This document shows positions 1-8,039 of a DNA stretch of 34,755 nucleotides, one piece after another. The position numbers and the translations under genes were made by a program. The notes under the pieces are model-generated. The model was not told where the DNA came from, did not search any database, and was given only the letters and a program-made list of their open reading frames with translations. Within the stretch, counting starts at the first letter, position 1. Each line of letters opens with the position of its first letter. Source of the stretch: an uncultured Eubacterium sp. (GTDB lineage: Bacteria > Bacillota > Clostridia > Lachnospirales > Lachnospiraceae); contig CAJTLS010000027.1 of the NCBI GenBank assembly GCA_910577295.1, positions 1 through 34,755 on the forward strand, written 5' to 3'.

Positions 1-63
1 CCGGATTTTTACCCTGCTGGGATCAAGATTGCGAACTTGTTTCGCAATTACCTAATAATATAA
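1..63 (+). CDS. Possible 3' end of an upstream gene (partial)
   Basis: Frame 1 is open from the window edge to a TAA at 61-63 and would encode about 20 residues (PDFYPAGIKIANLFRNYLII). The other two plus frames also run open for a while, so the frame is not certain. I do not recognise the family. The same stretch contains a perfect 8-bp inverted repeat (ATTGCGAA at 28-35, TTCGCAAT at 41-48, 5-base loop). No U-run follows it, so it is not a clear terminator. Confidence 0.25.
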   Translation, partial: PDFYPAGIKIANLFRNYLII

Positions 64-120
64 ACCAAATATGAAATGTCAAAAAAAGTCTATCAGAGAA
101 TAATGGAAAAGTCAAATTAC

Positions 121-149
121 TTGCATGCCATAGTGATTTGTTGTATAAT
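121..149 (+). promoter_or_regulatory. Sigma-A-type promoter for serS
   Basis: TTGCAT at 121-126 and TATAAT at 144-149 are separated by 17 bases. The -10 is a perfect consensus match. The start codon of serS is 51 bases downstream of the -10, and a GGAGGAG ribosome binding site sits at 190-196. I saw no T-box specifier structure, and the leader (about 45 bases) is too short for one. Confidence 0.75.
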
Positions 150-200
150 CGTTATAGTTATATGCCATTTTGTGCATGAATATAGAAATGGAGGAGTTGC

Positions 201-1484
201 ATGTTAGATATTAAGTTTTTGCGTGAGAATCCGGAGATAGTAAAGCAGAATATAAAAAATAAATTTCAGGATAAAAAGCTGCCACTTGTGGACGAAGTGA
301 TTCAATTTGACAAAGAGAGGCGCGAGACACAGCAAAAGGCAGATGAACTTCGTGCCCAGAGAAAGAAGAATTCAAAAATGATAGGCGCGCTTATGGGGCA
401 GGGAAAAAAGGAAGAAGCAGAGGCAATGAAAGCAGAAGTGGCCAAAAATGCGGAAGAGCTGGATGCTTTGGAGAGACTGGAGTCAGAACTTGCCGATAAA
501 GTGAATGAGCGCATGCTGGTGATACCAAATATTATTGATTCGAGTGTTCCCATAGGAAAAGATGACAGTGAAAATGTGGAACTTGAGAAGTTTGGGGAGC
601 CGGTTGTGCCTGATTTTGAGATTCCATATCATACTGATATCATGGACAAGTTTGACGGGATAGATTTGGATGCTGCCCGGGATGTAGCCGGCAACGGTTT
701 CTATTATCTGATGGGGGATATTGCACGGCTTCACTCCGCTGTCATATCATATGCAAGAGATTTTATGATAGAACGTGGTTTTGTATATTGTGTGCCGCCG
801 TTTATGATTCGTTCCAATGTTGCAACGGGGGTCATGTCATTTGAAGAAATGGACGCCATGATGTATAAAATCGAGGGAGAAGATTTATATTTGATTGGGA
901 CAAGCGAACATTCGATGATTGGCAAATTTATTGATAAAATCATTCCAGAGACAGAGCTTCCAAAGACGCTGACAAGCTATTCGCCATGTTTCCGGAAAGA
1001 AAAGGGAGCGCACGGGATAGAGGAGCGTGGCGTATATCGTATTCATCAGTTTGAAAAGCAGGAAATGATAGTTGTGTGTAAGCCGGAAGAGAGCCCGATG
1101 TGGTTTGAGAAGTTGTTGCAGAATACAGTAGACTTGTTCCGCTCGTTAGATGTTCCGGTTCGTACGCTGGAGTGCTGCTCGGGTGATTTGGCAGACCTTA
1201 AAGTCAAATCCATTGACGTGGAGGCGTGGTCACCGCGCCAGAAAAAATATTTTGAGGTGGGCAGTTGCTCGAAACTCGGAGATGCTCAGGCAAGACGTTT
1301 AAAAATTCGTGTTGTGGGAGAGGGCGGAAAATATTTTGCCCACACGTTGAACAACACAGTGGTGGCGCCGCCGCGTATGCTCATTGCATTTTTGGAAAAT
1401 AACCTGAATGAGGATGGCTCGGTTAATATTCCAAAAGCATTGCGTCCATATATGGGAGGAATGGAAAAAATAGAAGTAAAATAA
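201..1484 (+). CDS. serS: Seryl-tRNA synthetase
   Basis: Charges tRNA-Ser (and tRNA-Sec) with serine in the cytoplasm. The 427-residue length fits bacterial SerRS. Residues 1-110 form the N-terminal antiparallel coiled-coil arm (MLDIKFLRENPE start, then heptad-rich Lys/Glu). The class II core follows: a TxE serine-binding motif as TSEH at 234-237, motif 2 as FRKEKGAHG at 264-272, a GSCSKLGDAQARR segment near 353-366, and motif 3 as HTLNNTVVAPPRML at 381-394. Several of these read differently from the common bacterial forms (TAEVP, LNGSGLAVGR) and resemble a variant SerRS subgroup, but the essential Thr, Glu and Arg positions are present. The ATG at 201 has a GGAGGAG site 4 bases upstream. It is a single-gene unit between a promoter at 121-149 and a terminator at 1524-1562. 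Confidence 0.95.
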   Translation: MLDIKFLRENPEIVKQNIKNKFQDKKLPLVDEVIQFDKERRETQQKADELRAQRKKNSKMIGALMGQGKKEEAEAMKAEVAKNAEELDALERLESELADKVNERMLVIPNIIDSSVPIGKDDSENVELEKFGEPVVPDFEIPYHTDIMDKFDGIDLDAARDVAGNGFYYLMGDIARLHSAVISYARDFMIERGFVYCVPPFMIRSNVATGVMSFEEMDAMMYKIEGEDLYLIGTSEHSMIGKFIDKIIPETELPKTLTSYSPCFRKEKGAHGIEERGVYRIHQFEKQEMIVVCKPEESPMWFEKLLQNTVDLFRSLDVPVRTLECCSGDLADLKVKSIDVEAWSPRQKKYFEVGSCSKLGDAQARRLKIRVVGEGGKYFAHTLNNTVVAPPRMLIAFLENNLNEDGSVNIPKALRPYMGGMEKIEVK

Positions 1485-1523
1485 GTTGTGGCAGCACAAG
1501 AATGACACAGGGAGTTGTTACAG

Positions 1524-1562
1524 TGGGAACTGCGGGATAAAAAAGTAGTTCCCATTTATTTT
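1524..1562 (+). terminator. Rho-independent terminator after serS
   Basis: TGGGAACTGC (1524-1533) pairs with GTAGTTCCCA (1545-1554), a 10-bp stem with one G-U pair and an 11-base loop, followed by the T-rich run TTTATTTT at 1555-1562. Confidence 0.8.
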
Positions 1563-1635
1563 GTGAAACGAAAGAAACAGTAAAAATCTTCGAAAGTGTA
1601 ATGGGACAAAGTACAAAAAGGAAAGGTGAAAGCGT

Positions 1636-3102
1636 ATGAGAAAAGAAAGAAAAGGATATGGGTGGCTTTTCGTACTGGTTCTTCTGTTGTCGGTCATGGG
1701 TGGAACGGCAACTGCACAGGGGAAAGAGAGGGAGACGCCTGCGCTGACAGAGCAGGAGAACCAAATCAGACTCTATTTAGGGCAGAGCATGCCTCTGACT
1801 GATTTGCCGGAGGGCGAAATTACCGTTGATAAAGAGGGCGTCGTTACGATATCCGAAAAGTACATAATGACGGCGGTGGGAAAAGGCTCCGTCAAAGTAT
1901 CGGTTGAGACAAAGACAGGGAAAAAATTGGTTGCCAAAGTTGAAGTAGTTGCCAATGAACGGTTAGACGGTCTCACTTTTAATGTTTCCACGTTTGCGGG
2001 AAAAGTCATCGGCACGAAAGCGGAGCGTCTTGATATTCCGGCTTTTGAAGAAATGACCTGCCAGTGGAGCTGCGAGACGCCGGAACTGGCTTCGGTAACA
2101 CAAGATGGGGTAATTACCCCCATTCGCGCGGGGACGGCGCGGTTTCTTGTAAAAGTGGTGGACAATTATGGGGGACACTATGAATTTATCATACCACTGG
2201 CGATACTGGAACCCCATTTTGAGCACGGGAAAACCAATTTGGCAAAAGGCTGCCAGATGACGCTTTCCTTGCAGGACTATTCCGGAAATCCGGTTACCTA
2301 CAAAACGATGGATGGCAGTATGGTTTCTCTTGTCTCCGGCAACTCGTCGTCGGTAGTCATAAAGGCGCGCAAAGTCGGAACAACAACGATTACCGGAAGC
2401 GTAGACGGCGTGGAATTTCAATGTCGGGTTACGGTAACAAATCCCAAATTAAAGACACAATACGGATTTTATCAGAAAAAGAAATCATTTAAAGTGAACG
2501 TGACGGGATTGAATGCGGATAGTATTCCAATCTGGTCGTCTGCCGATGTCAAAGTAGGAAAAGTGAATGAGAAAGGAAAAGTGTCGACAGTACAATACGG
2601 AAGTACGGTAATCCGTTGTAAGGTGGATGGGAAAACACTGGAATATTATCTGGCAGTCAGTACAAAAACGGCGGTAAAGGCAATGCGAATTGGTTATAAG
2701 AAAATAGGGAAGAAAAAATACAGTCAAGCGAGACGGATGAGTAAAAATTACTATGATTGTTCTTCTTTTGTATACCGCATTTACCGCTCCGCGGGCAAAA
2801 TTTTGGTGAGAAAGACAAAGTGGGCGCCGGTGGCGGCAGATATCGCAAAATATTATGTGCGTAAAAAGAAAATTGTCAAGGCGTCCAGCGTCTATGATGA
2901 AAAGAAACTGCGTCCGGGAGACCTTGTCTGTTTCGGCGGATCTTCCGCTCGCAGAAATGGTCGTTATAAGCGAATTTTTCATATCGCAATGTACATAGGA
3001 AACGGTAGGACGATGGAGAGCAGTTCCACGTATAACAATGTGGTTATTCGTTATCGTGGTACGCTGAAAAAGAAAGGGATTCCGGTCATTGCACGACCAT
3101 AG
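1636..3102 (+). CDS. Secreted Ig-like (BIG2) / NlpC-P60 peptidase
   Basis: Predicted exported cell-wall hydrolase of 488 residues. A signal peptide occupies residues 1-29 (basic start, hydrophobic LFVLVLLLSVMGG, then ATAQG). A bacterial Ig-like type 2 domain spans roughly 40-107, with further beta-rich Ig-like repeats from about 110 to 345. The C-terminal domain is NlpC/P60: the catalytic cysteine is C375 in NYYDCSSFVYRIY, the histidine is H449 in FHIAMYIGNGR, and RPGDLVCF at 426-433 is the usual strand between them. NlpC/P60 enzymes cut the D-Glu/diamino-acid bond of peptidoglycan stem peptides; the Ig-like part probably anchors or spaces the enzyme. AAGGTGA lies upstream of the ATG. It stands alone, between the serS terminator and its own terminator. 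The substrate and the tie to motility are not shown by the sequence. Confidence 0.88.
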   Translation: MRKERKGYGWLFVLVLLLSVMGGTATAQGKERETPALTEQENQIRLYLGQSMPLTDLPEGEITVDKEGVVTISEKYIMTAVGKGSVKVSVETKTGKKLVAKVEVVANERLDGLTFNVSTFAGKVIGTKAERLDIPAFEEMTCQWSCETPELASVTQDGVITPIRAGTARFLVKVVDNYGGHYEFIIPLAILEPHFEHGKTNLAKGCQMTLSLQDYSGNPVTYKTMDGSMVSLVSGNSSSVVIKARKVGTTTITGSVDGVEFQCRVTVTNPKLKTQYGFYQKKKSFKVNVTGLNADSIPIWSSADVKVGKVNEKGKVSTVQYGSTVIRCKVDGKTLEYYLAVSTKTAVKAMRIGYKKIGKKKYSQARRMSKNYYDCSSFVYRIYRSAGKILVRKTKWAPVAADIAKYYVRKKKIVKASSVYDEKKLRPGDLVCFGGSSARRNGRYKRIFHIAMYIGNGRTMESSSTYNNVVIRYRGTLKKKGIPVIARP

Positions 3103-3157
3103 AACGAATTCACAAAAATAGCAATTGACAGAGCCTTCCGTTCTGTGTTAAACTTAA

Positions 3158-3175
3158 GTTCCTTTCGAAAGGAAC
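3158..3175. other. Perfect 18-bp palindrome
   Basis: GTTCCTTTCGAAAGGAAC is fully self-complementary. It lies 55 bases after the stop of the NlpC/P60 gene and 3 bases before the terminator stem. It could be a hairpin with a TCGA tetraloop adding to termination, or a dimeric-protein site. Nothing else decides between these. Confidence 0.45.
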
Positions 3176-3177
3176 CA

Positions 3178-3230
3178 CAAGATGCAGTGCTTATCCATGT
3201 GGTTAAGCACTGCATCTTGTTATTCTTCTT
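3178..3230 (+). terminator. Rho-independent terminator, 16-bp stem
   Basis: CAAGATGCAGTGCTTA (3178-3193) and TAAGCACTGCATCTTG (3204-3219) are perfect inverted repeats around a 10-base loop, followed by the T-rich run TTATTCTTCTT. It ends transcription of the NlpC/P60 gene before the next surface-protein gene. Confidence 0.9.
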
Positions 3231-3253
3231 ATTATTATTTTAAATATCTAAAC

Positions 3254-3297
3254 TTCAAGTTAATTTCAAGCTAACTTCACATTAATTTCACTTTAAA
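3254..3297 (+). promoter_or_regulatory. Four tandem 11-bp direct repeats (response-regulator-like site)
   Basis: TTCA recurs at exactly 11-base spacing, at 3254, 3265, 3276 and 3287. The units are TTCAAGTTAAT, TTCAAGCTAAC, TTCACATTAAT and TTCACTTTAAA. Eleven-base direct repeats of TTCA/TTAA-type half-sites are how OmpR/PhoB-family regulators such as PhoP bind, one helical turn per monomer. The array ends 17 bases before the ATG at 3315 and runs close to the ribosome binding site (AGGGAGGA, 3301-3308), so it must overlap or follow the promoter. It is the only strong regulatory candidate for the downstream gene. The regulator is inferred, not seen. Confidence 0.5.
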
Positions 3298-3314
3298 ACA
3301 AGGGAGGATAATCT

Positions 3315-5645
3315 ATGGGAAAAAAGATAAAGAAAATATTTGGCATGATTCTGGCAATTGCCGTCCTGCTCGGGGGATTGCCGGTATATGAGTCAAGCGC
3401 CGCAGTAGACAGAGATTATGATATCGTGTACATTATTCCCGGAAAAGGGAGATTCGAGACACAGAGTCTGGCAGAAGCATTTTTGGCCGCCCATAAAAAT
3501 TCAAAAGTAGAAATCATTGTTCTGGCTGACAGGGAAGCGGATTTTCCGCCTTATATTGAATATGGGTATATTAAAGAAGATACCATATTGTTAGTAGAAG
3601 GAGGGGCGACACTCACGATAAACAAGTACAATCTCCGTATGGATGGGTTGCTGATGATAAGGGGAACGGTAGATATTGAGAACTCCGAGGGCTTTATGTA
3701 CGGAAGCGGGAATATAAGGTTTTTGGATGACGGAAAACTGTTAAAACGTCCGTATACGATAGACAGAAGAGGTGAAACCAGTCTTGAGGCTAAGGATATC
3801 CGTTACGGACAGACGTTAGCGGACGCAGCGATAACGTCTGATAAAGTCAATTGGCTCTCCTCGATTGAGGGTACATGGCATTTTTGTGATGAAGAGTATG
3901 CTCCGCAAGCCGGCAGCCGTTGCCACGACGTATTCTTCCTGCCGAAATATCCGTTTTCATATGAGACGAAAGTGTTTGAAAAAAGTGGTAAAGTTACGAC
4001 AAAACAAGCGGTTCCCCAATTGGAGAAATATGTGAAGCCGCAGATTCATGCAGGACAGAATTTGCTGGATGTGCAGCCGCAGATGACTTTTGTGAGTCCG
4101 GTTACGGGGGAAGTGGTAGAGGGCGACTTTTCTTTTGAGAAAAGCAATGAACTATTGTATTCGATTGGAGAACAAGAAATCCTTGGTACATTTCAGCCGC
4201 GGGATTCCAATTATGCGGCGGTAACACAATATTTTAAGGTAGATGTCCTTGGTACAGAGCCTGCTATTATGGAAATGCCGGTAATACGCAATCAGGGGAT
4301 TTACGGACAGACACTTCAGGACATACAATATTTACAGGGGAAATGCACAAACCCGCATACAGGAAAAGTGATTAAAGGAAGCTGGCAGTGGTCGAATCCA
4401 AACGAGAGACTCTGTCTGGGCGAACAGAAGTATTCGATGTTGTTTGTGCCAGAGGACGGCTACCGCAGACTAGAAGTTGACATGACGGTGAATACCTGTC
4501 CGAAAGTGATGGAGAATCTTACATGGCCGTCCTGCGGTGATATTATTTACGGGCAGTCGCTGTCAGAATCAAAATTATCGTTTACAAAAAACGAATACGG
4601 CACATTTGCGTGGAAAAATGAAAATATACGCCCCGGAGTAAAGAATCAGGGAGCGGATGTTGTATTTATACCGGCGGCTACCGATACTTATGACTGGAGC
4701 CGTATTGCCGGCTATGATGAGAATACAAAGACAATTACGTTTACGATACCTGTGCAGGTACATAGCATAAAGGGGGAACTGCCATCGATTCGGGCAGAAG
4801 CAGTACAGGAGGGAGCATGCGTATCCGGCTCTGCGCTATCTCTGGAGGGACAGGGCGGCACACTGGAATGGAAGGATCCGGAACAAATCATAGAAGAACC
4901 CGGCCAGTATGAGGTATATTACACACCAGAGGATAGGGACAATTACGATTGGAGCGATTTCCAACCGGAAGAGGACGGAAAAATTACTATGTCCGTATAC
5001 CTACAGGTTATACCAAAACCAATCATCCCGACACCGATACCAATACCGACAGATACGCCGACGGATACGCCGACGGACACGCCAACGAATACGCCGACGG
5101 ATGCGCCGACAGGCACGCCAACGGATACGCCGACAGACAAGCCGACGGATACCCCGACGGATGTTCCCACACCAACACCGGACGGAGATTTTTCACACGG
5201 ACAAGATGATTTTACGAATCCGGATGACAAAAAAGGGAAAGAAGACGGTGACAAAGAGACAGAACATGCGGGAAATCAGCAGGCGGCAGAAAGTCAGACT
5301 TCCCCTCATGCAGATTCTTCTTATGTGATTACGCAGTTGGTATCGCGCATGTCGACGATAACCGGCCCTAATCAGATAAAAAGGACAAAAATCAAAAAAG
5401 TCAGACGGATTGGGAAAAAAATCAGGATTTCATGGAAGAGAATTTCCGGTGCAGGAGGATATGGTCTGCAATACGGCAGGAGTAAAAAGATGAAAAAGGC
5501 TAAGAAAATAAATGTGGTGAAAACATCGGTTTCTCTTAGCGGACTAAAACGAGGAAAGAGTTATTATATACGCGTACGTGCGTGGAAGAAACAAAAAGGC
5601 CGGAAAGTTTATGGAAAATGGAGTAAGATAAAAACGATTTCATAA
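3315..5645 (+). CDS. Large secreted multi-domain surface protein (Ig-like repeats, PTDT linker, Fn3)
   Basis: 776 residues, exported. A signal peptide covers about residues 1-30 (basic KKIKKIFG, hydrophobic MILAIAVLLGGLPV, then SSA). Residues 34-150 are beta-rich, with alternating hydrophobics that suggest a short beta-helix-like module. From about 160 to 570 come at least four Ig-like (MBG/YDG-like) repeats, each carrying a YGQTL...GTW/GTFAW...FxPxDxxNYDW pattern. Residues 578-621 are a Pro-Thr-Asp tetrapeptide linker, then a charged Asp/Lys/Glu stretch. The last 90 residues are a very lysine-rich fibronectin type III domain (ISWKRISGAGGYGLQYGR, YYIRVRAW). No LPXTG or S-layer motif is present; the basic C-terminus may bind the wall electrostatically. 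AGGGAGGA precedes the ATG. The function is probably adhesion or wall binding; no enzymatic motif was found. Confidence 0.8.
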   Translation: MGKKIKKIFGMILAIAVLLGGLPVYESSAAVDRDYDIVYIIPGKGRFETQSLAEAFLAAHKNSKVEIIVLADREADFPPYIEYGYIKEDTILLVEGGATLTINKYNLRMDGLLMIRGTVDIENSEGFMYGSGNIRFLDDGKLLKRPYTIDRRGETSLEAKDIRYGQTLADAAITSDKVNWLSSIEGTWHFCDEEYAPQAGSRCHDVFFLPKYPFSYETKVFEKSGKVTTKQAVPQLEKYVKPQIHAGQNLLDVQPQMTFVSPVTGEVVEGDFSFEKSNELLYSIGEQEILGTFQPRDSNYAAVTQYFKVDVLGTEPAIMEMPVIRNQGIYGQTLQDIQYLQGKCTNPHTGKVIKGSWQWSNPNERLCLGEQKYSMLFVPEDGYRRLEVDMTVNTCPKVMENLTWPSCGDIIYGQSLSESKLSFTKNEYGTFAWKNENIRPGVKNQGADVVFIPAATDTYDWSRIAGYDENTKTITFTIPVQVHSIKGELPSIRAEAVQEGACVSGSALSLEGQGGTLEWKDPEQIIEEPGQYEVYYTPEDRDNYDWSDFQPEEDGKITMSVYLQVIPKPIIPTPIPIPTDTPTDTPTDTPTNTPTDAPTGTPTDTPTDKPTDTPTDVPTPTPDGDFSHGQDDFTNPDDKKGKEDGDKETEHAGNQQAAESQTSPHADSSYVITQLVSRMSTITGPNQIKRTKIKKVRRIGKKIRISWKRISGAGGYGLQYGRSKKMKKAKKINVVKTSVSLSGLKRGKSYYIRVRAWKKQKGRKVYGKWSKIKTIS
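5046..5177 (+). repeat. Tandem 12-bp repeat encoding PTDT units
   Basis: Eleven in-frame 12-base units of the form CCGACGGATACG with a few substitutions. They encode PTDT three times, then PTNT, PTDA, PTGT, PTDT, PTDK, PTDT, PTDV and PTPT. It forms an extended linker between the Ig-like repeats and the C-terminal Fn3 domain. Arrays of this kind can change copy number by slippage; because the unit is 12 bases, such changes would keep the frame. Confidence 0.9.
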
Positions 5646-5660
5646 TGAAAGAAACGGAAA

Positions 5661-5709
5661 AGGAAACAGCATCCAAACGGGAGAATGCCGCATTTAGATG
5701 CTGTTTCCT
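5661..5709 (-). terminator. Terminator shared by convergent genes
   Basis: AGGAAACAGCATC (5661-5673) pairs with GATGCTGTTTCCT (5697-5709), and the stem extends inward with one mismatch to 17 positions. Read on the minus strand it is followed by the T-rich TTTCCGTTTCTTTC, so it suits the lysA unit best. On the plus strand there is an A-rich upstream arm but no clear U-run, so it may work only weakly for the surface-protein gene. Confidence 0.7.
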
Positions 5710-5728
5710 GAAATCGTTACAAGGAATA

Positions 5729-6997
5729 CTAATATTTCATATCTTTCAGAATATCACAGAAGTCAAACGTTGAGAAATAATCCTTTGGTGTTTCCCCACG
5801 CCGAATCATCTGCACTGTTCCGTCTTCTTTTAGCAGAAGTTCAGGAGATTTTAACTTCCCATTGTAATTATAGCCCATGGAGTAACCGTGTGCTCCGGTA
5901 TCGTGGATAACAAGATAGTCGCCGATATCAATTTTTGGCAGCATGCGGTCTACGGCAAATTTATCGTTATTTTCACAAAGAGAACCGGTTACATCATATT
6001 TGCAGTCACAAGGAGCGTCTTCTTTTCCGAGGACGGTGATATGATGGTAAGCGCCGTACATGGCAGGCCGCATTAAATCGCAGGCGCATGTATTTAGGCC
6101 GACATACTCTTTATAGATATGTTTCTGATGGATACATTTTGTTACGAGATTTGCGTAAGGGCCAAGCATAAAGCGTCCCAGCTCGGTAAAGATTGCCACA
6201 TCACCCATACCTGCGGGAACAAGAATTTTCTCGAACTGCTTGCGGACGCCCTCGCCAATCAGGGCAATGTCATTCGGCTCCTTATCGGGTGTATAAGGAA
6301 TACCAATCCCGCCCGATAGGTTAATGAAAGTAATGTTGGCGCCTGTCTTTTCTTTTAACTCGACTGCCAATTCAAACAAAATGCCGGCAAGCGTTGGATA
6401 ATACTCATTACTTACGGTATTACTGGCAATAAAGGCGTGAATACCAAAATTTTTGGCGCCGAGCTTCATCAGTTTCTTATAGCCGTCAATCATCTGTTCT
6501 TTCGTGAAACCATATTTGGCATCTCCCGGATTGTCCATAATGTCCGTTCCGAGTTCAAATACGCCGCCCGGATTGTAGCGGCAGCAGATAGTCTCCGGAA
6601 TGCCGACGCTGTCTGCGAGAAAATCAATATGGGTATAGTCGTCCAGATTGATGTAGGCGTCCAGTTCGGCCGCCTTTTTATATTCTTCTACAGGGGTGAC
6701 ATTAGAAGAAAACATAATGTCGCTGTCGTGAAATCCCAATGCCTCGGAAAGCATCAGTTCCGTCATGGAAGAGCAGTCGACACCGCAGCCCTCTTCCTGT
6801 AATAACTGTAAAATAAAAGGATTCGGCGTCGCTTTTACGGCAAAATATTCACGATACCCTTTATTCCATGAAAAGGCTTTTTTGAGTGCGCGCGCATTTT
6901 CACGGATTGCTTTTTCATCATATATATGAAAAGGTGTCGGATATGTTTTTTCGATTTCTTTTACCTGCTCTAATGTCAGGATAGGTTTCTTTTTCAT
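5729..6997 (-). CDS. lysA: Diaminopimelate decarboxylase
   Basis: PLP-dependent fold-type III decarboxylase, 422 residues, that converts meso-diaminopimelate to L-lysine and CO2 in the last step of lysine synthesis. The PLP lysine is K55 in YFAVKATPNP, followed by CGVDCSSMTEL. The glycine-rich phosphate loop is LSGGIGIPYTPDKEP, and ELGRFMLGPYANLV supplies the Glu/Arg pair. The C-terminal DVTGSLCENNDKFA matches the CExxD segment of the active site, completed across the dimer. Carboxynorspermidine decarboxylase is a relative, but the CExxD region and length favour DapDC. GGGAGG lies 8 bases before the ATG. It is downstream of purC on the same strand with a 44-base gap, probably in one transcription unit. 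That gap contains a weak AACCG/CGGTT hairpin. Confidence 0.88.
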   Translation of the reverse strand: MKKKPILTLEQVKEIEKTYPTPFHIYDEKAIRENARALKKAFSWNKGYREYFAVKATPNPFILQLLQEEGCGVDCSSMTELMLSEALGFHDSDIMFSSNVTPVEEYKKAAELDAYINLDDYTHIDFLADSVGIPETICCRYNPGGVFELGTDIMDNPGDAKYGFTKEQMIDGYKKLMKLGAKNFGIHAFIASNTVSNEYYPTLAGILFELAVELKEKTGANITFINLSGGIGIPYTPDKEPNDIALIGEGVRKQFEKILVPAGMGDVAIFTELGRFMLGPYANLVTKCIHQKHIYKEYVGLNTCACDLMRPAMYGAYHHITVLGKEDAPCDCKYDVTGSLCENNDKFAVDRMLPKIDIGDYLVIHDTGAHGYSMGYNYNGKLKSPELLLKEDGTVQMIRRGETPKDYFSTFDFCDILKDMKY

Positions 6998-7041
6998 GGT
7001 TCATCCTCCCAGTGCTGTATAAATAACCGATGGCGGTTTCT

Positions 7042-7929
7042 CTAAGAGAGAGGCTTTCCGGTTAATAATTCATAGGCCTCCAAATATTTGTCAATGGTCT
7101 TTTGTGCGATATCCGCAGGCAGTTCCCAATCGTGTCTGCCCTTATTATCTGTCAGCCAGTCTCTGGCAAATTGTTTGTCAAAAGATGGCTGGCTATGTCC
7201 CGGCTCATAACCGTCTGCCGGCCAGAAACGGGAACTATCCGGCGTCAGCATTTCGTCGCCGAGAACGATATTGCCCTCTTCATCAAGGCCAAATTCAAAT
7301 TTGGTATCGGCGATGATAATACCCCGTTGACGCGCATAATCAGCACATTTTTTATAGAGGGCAATCGTATAATCGCGAAGTTTCGACGCATATTCTTCTC
7401 CTTTTCCGGGGAAGTCCCTCTCAAGTACTTCAATGCTTCTTTCATAGGAAATGTTTTCGTCATGGTCGCCGATTTCTGCTTTTGTGGACGGCGTATAAAT
7501 TGGCTCCGGTAATTTATCGGATTCTTTCAGGCCGTCCGGCAGAGCGATTCCGCATACGAGCCCGTTCTTTTTATAGCTTTCCCAACCGCTTCCGGTAATA
7601 TAACCGCGGACAATGCATTCAATCGGCAGCATTGTCAGCTTGCGGCACATCATACTGTTGCCGTCAAATTTATCTTGTCTGAAAAATTCCGGCATATCTT
7701 TGACATCAGCGGAAATCATGTGATTCGGTAAAATATCGGCAGTCATGTCAAACCAAAATTTTGACATTTGAGTTAATACGGTTCCCTTTTTTGAAATAGT
7801 ATTTTTCAAAATCACATCAAAGCAACTGATGCGGTCAGTCGCCACCATAATCAGGCTGTCGCCATTGTCATAGATTTCGCGTACTTTTCCTTCTTTGATT
7901 GGTTTTAATCCGCTCATAATAGTCCTCAT
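7042..7929 (-). CDS. purC: Phosphoribosylaminoimidazole-succinocarboxamide synthase (SAICAR synthetase)
   Basis: Joins CAIR and aspartate using ATP to form SAICAR in de novo purine synthesis. The 295-residue length fits the family. Hallmarks are the ATP-binding start KEGKVREIYDNGDSLIMVATDRISCFD (residues 13-39), the signature IECIVRGYITGSGW (103-116) and GDEMLTPDSSRFW near the C-terminus. Two starts are possible. The ATG at 7929 overlaps the stop of the upstream 37-codon ORF (ATGA), which suggests translational coupling. The ATG at 7917 (MSGLKPIKEG) has a GAGGA 5 bases upstream and fits the usual N-terminus. Promoter at 8113-8141, leader about 180 bases. I did not recognise a purine riboswitch in the leader. 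Confidence 0.93.
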   Translation of the reverse strand: MRTIMSGLKPIKEGKVREIYDNGDSLIMVATDRISCFDVILKNTISKKGTVLTQMSKFWFDMTADILPNHMISADVKDMPEFFRQDKFDGNSMMCRKLTMLPIECIVRGYITGSGWESYKKNGLVCGIALPDGLKESDKLPEPIYTPSTKAEIGDHDENISYERSIEVLERDFPGKGEEYASKLRDYTIALYKKCADYARQRGIIIADTKFEFGLDEEGNIVLGDEMLTPDSSRFWPADGYEPGHSQPSFDKQFARDWLTDNKGRHDWELPADIAQKTIDKYLEAYELLTGKPLS

Positions 7930-8039
7930 TTCTGCGCTGCCTTTAATGTCTCAGCTCTGCTGAGACTATGCGCATTAAAGCAACTTTGTGTCAAGCAGCG
8001 CGCAGACACAAATTGCCGTGTGAAAAATTTATTTTTCAC
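7926..8039 (-). CDS. Possible 37-codon leader ORF upstream of purC
   Basis: A GTG at 8039-8037 lies 7 bases after a GGAGGA ribosome binding site (8050-8045) in the purC leader. The frame stays open for 37 codons, from MKNKFFTRQF to ETLKAAQK. It stops at TGA 7928-7926, overlapping the purC ATG by the classic ATGA arrangement. The peptide is basic and has no recognisable domain. The site spacing and exact coupling argue for translation; the heavy inverted-repeat content of the same bases argues that the RNA (or a repeat element) may be what is selected. Low confidence that the peptide itself has a function. Confidence 0.4.
   Translation of the reverse strand: MKNKFFTRQFVSARCLTQSCFNAHSLSRAETLKAAQK

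Noticed and set aside
5046..5177. CRISPR-like array
   Set aside because: The 12-base unit has no spacers and is in frame inside a protein linker.
4909..5328. Long open frames on both strands over the PTDT repeat region (arginine-rich and valine-serine-rich translations)
   Set aside because: They are translations of the 12-base repeat in other frames, so openness is a by-product of its composition; the PTDT frame has a signal peptide and domains.
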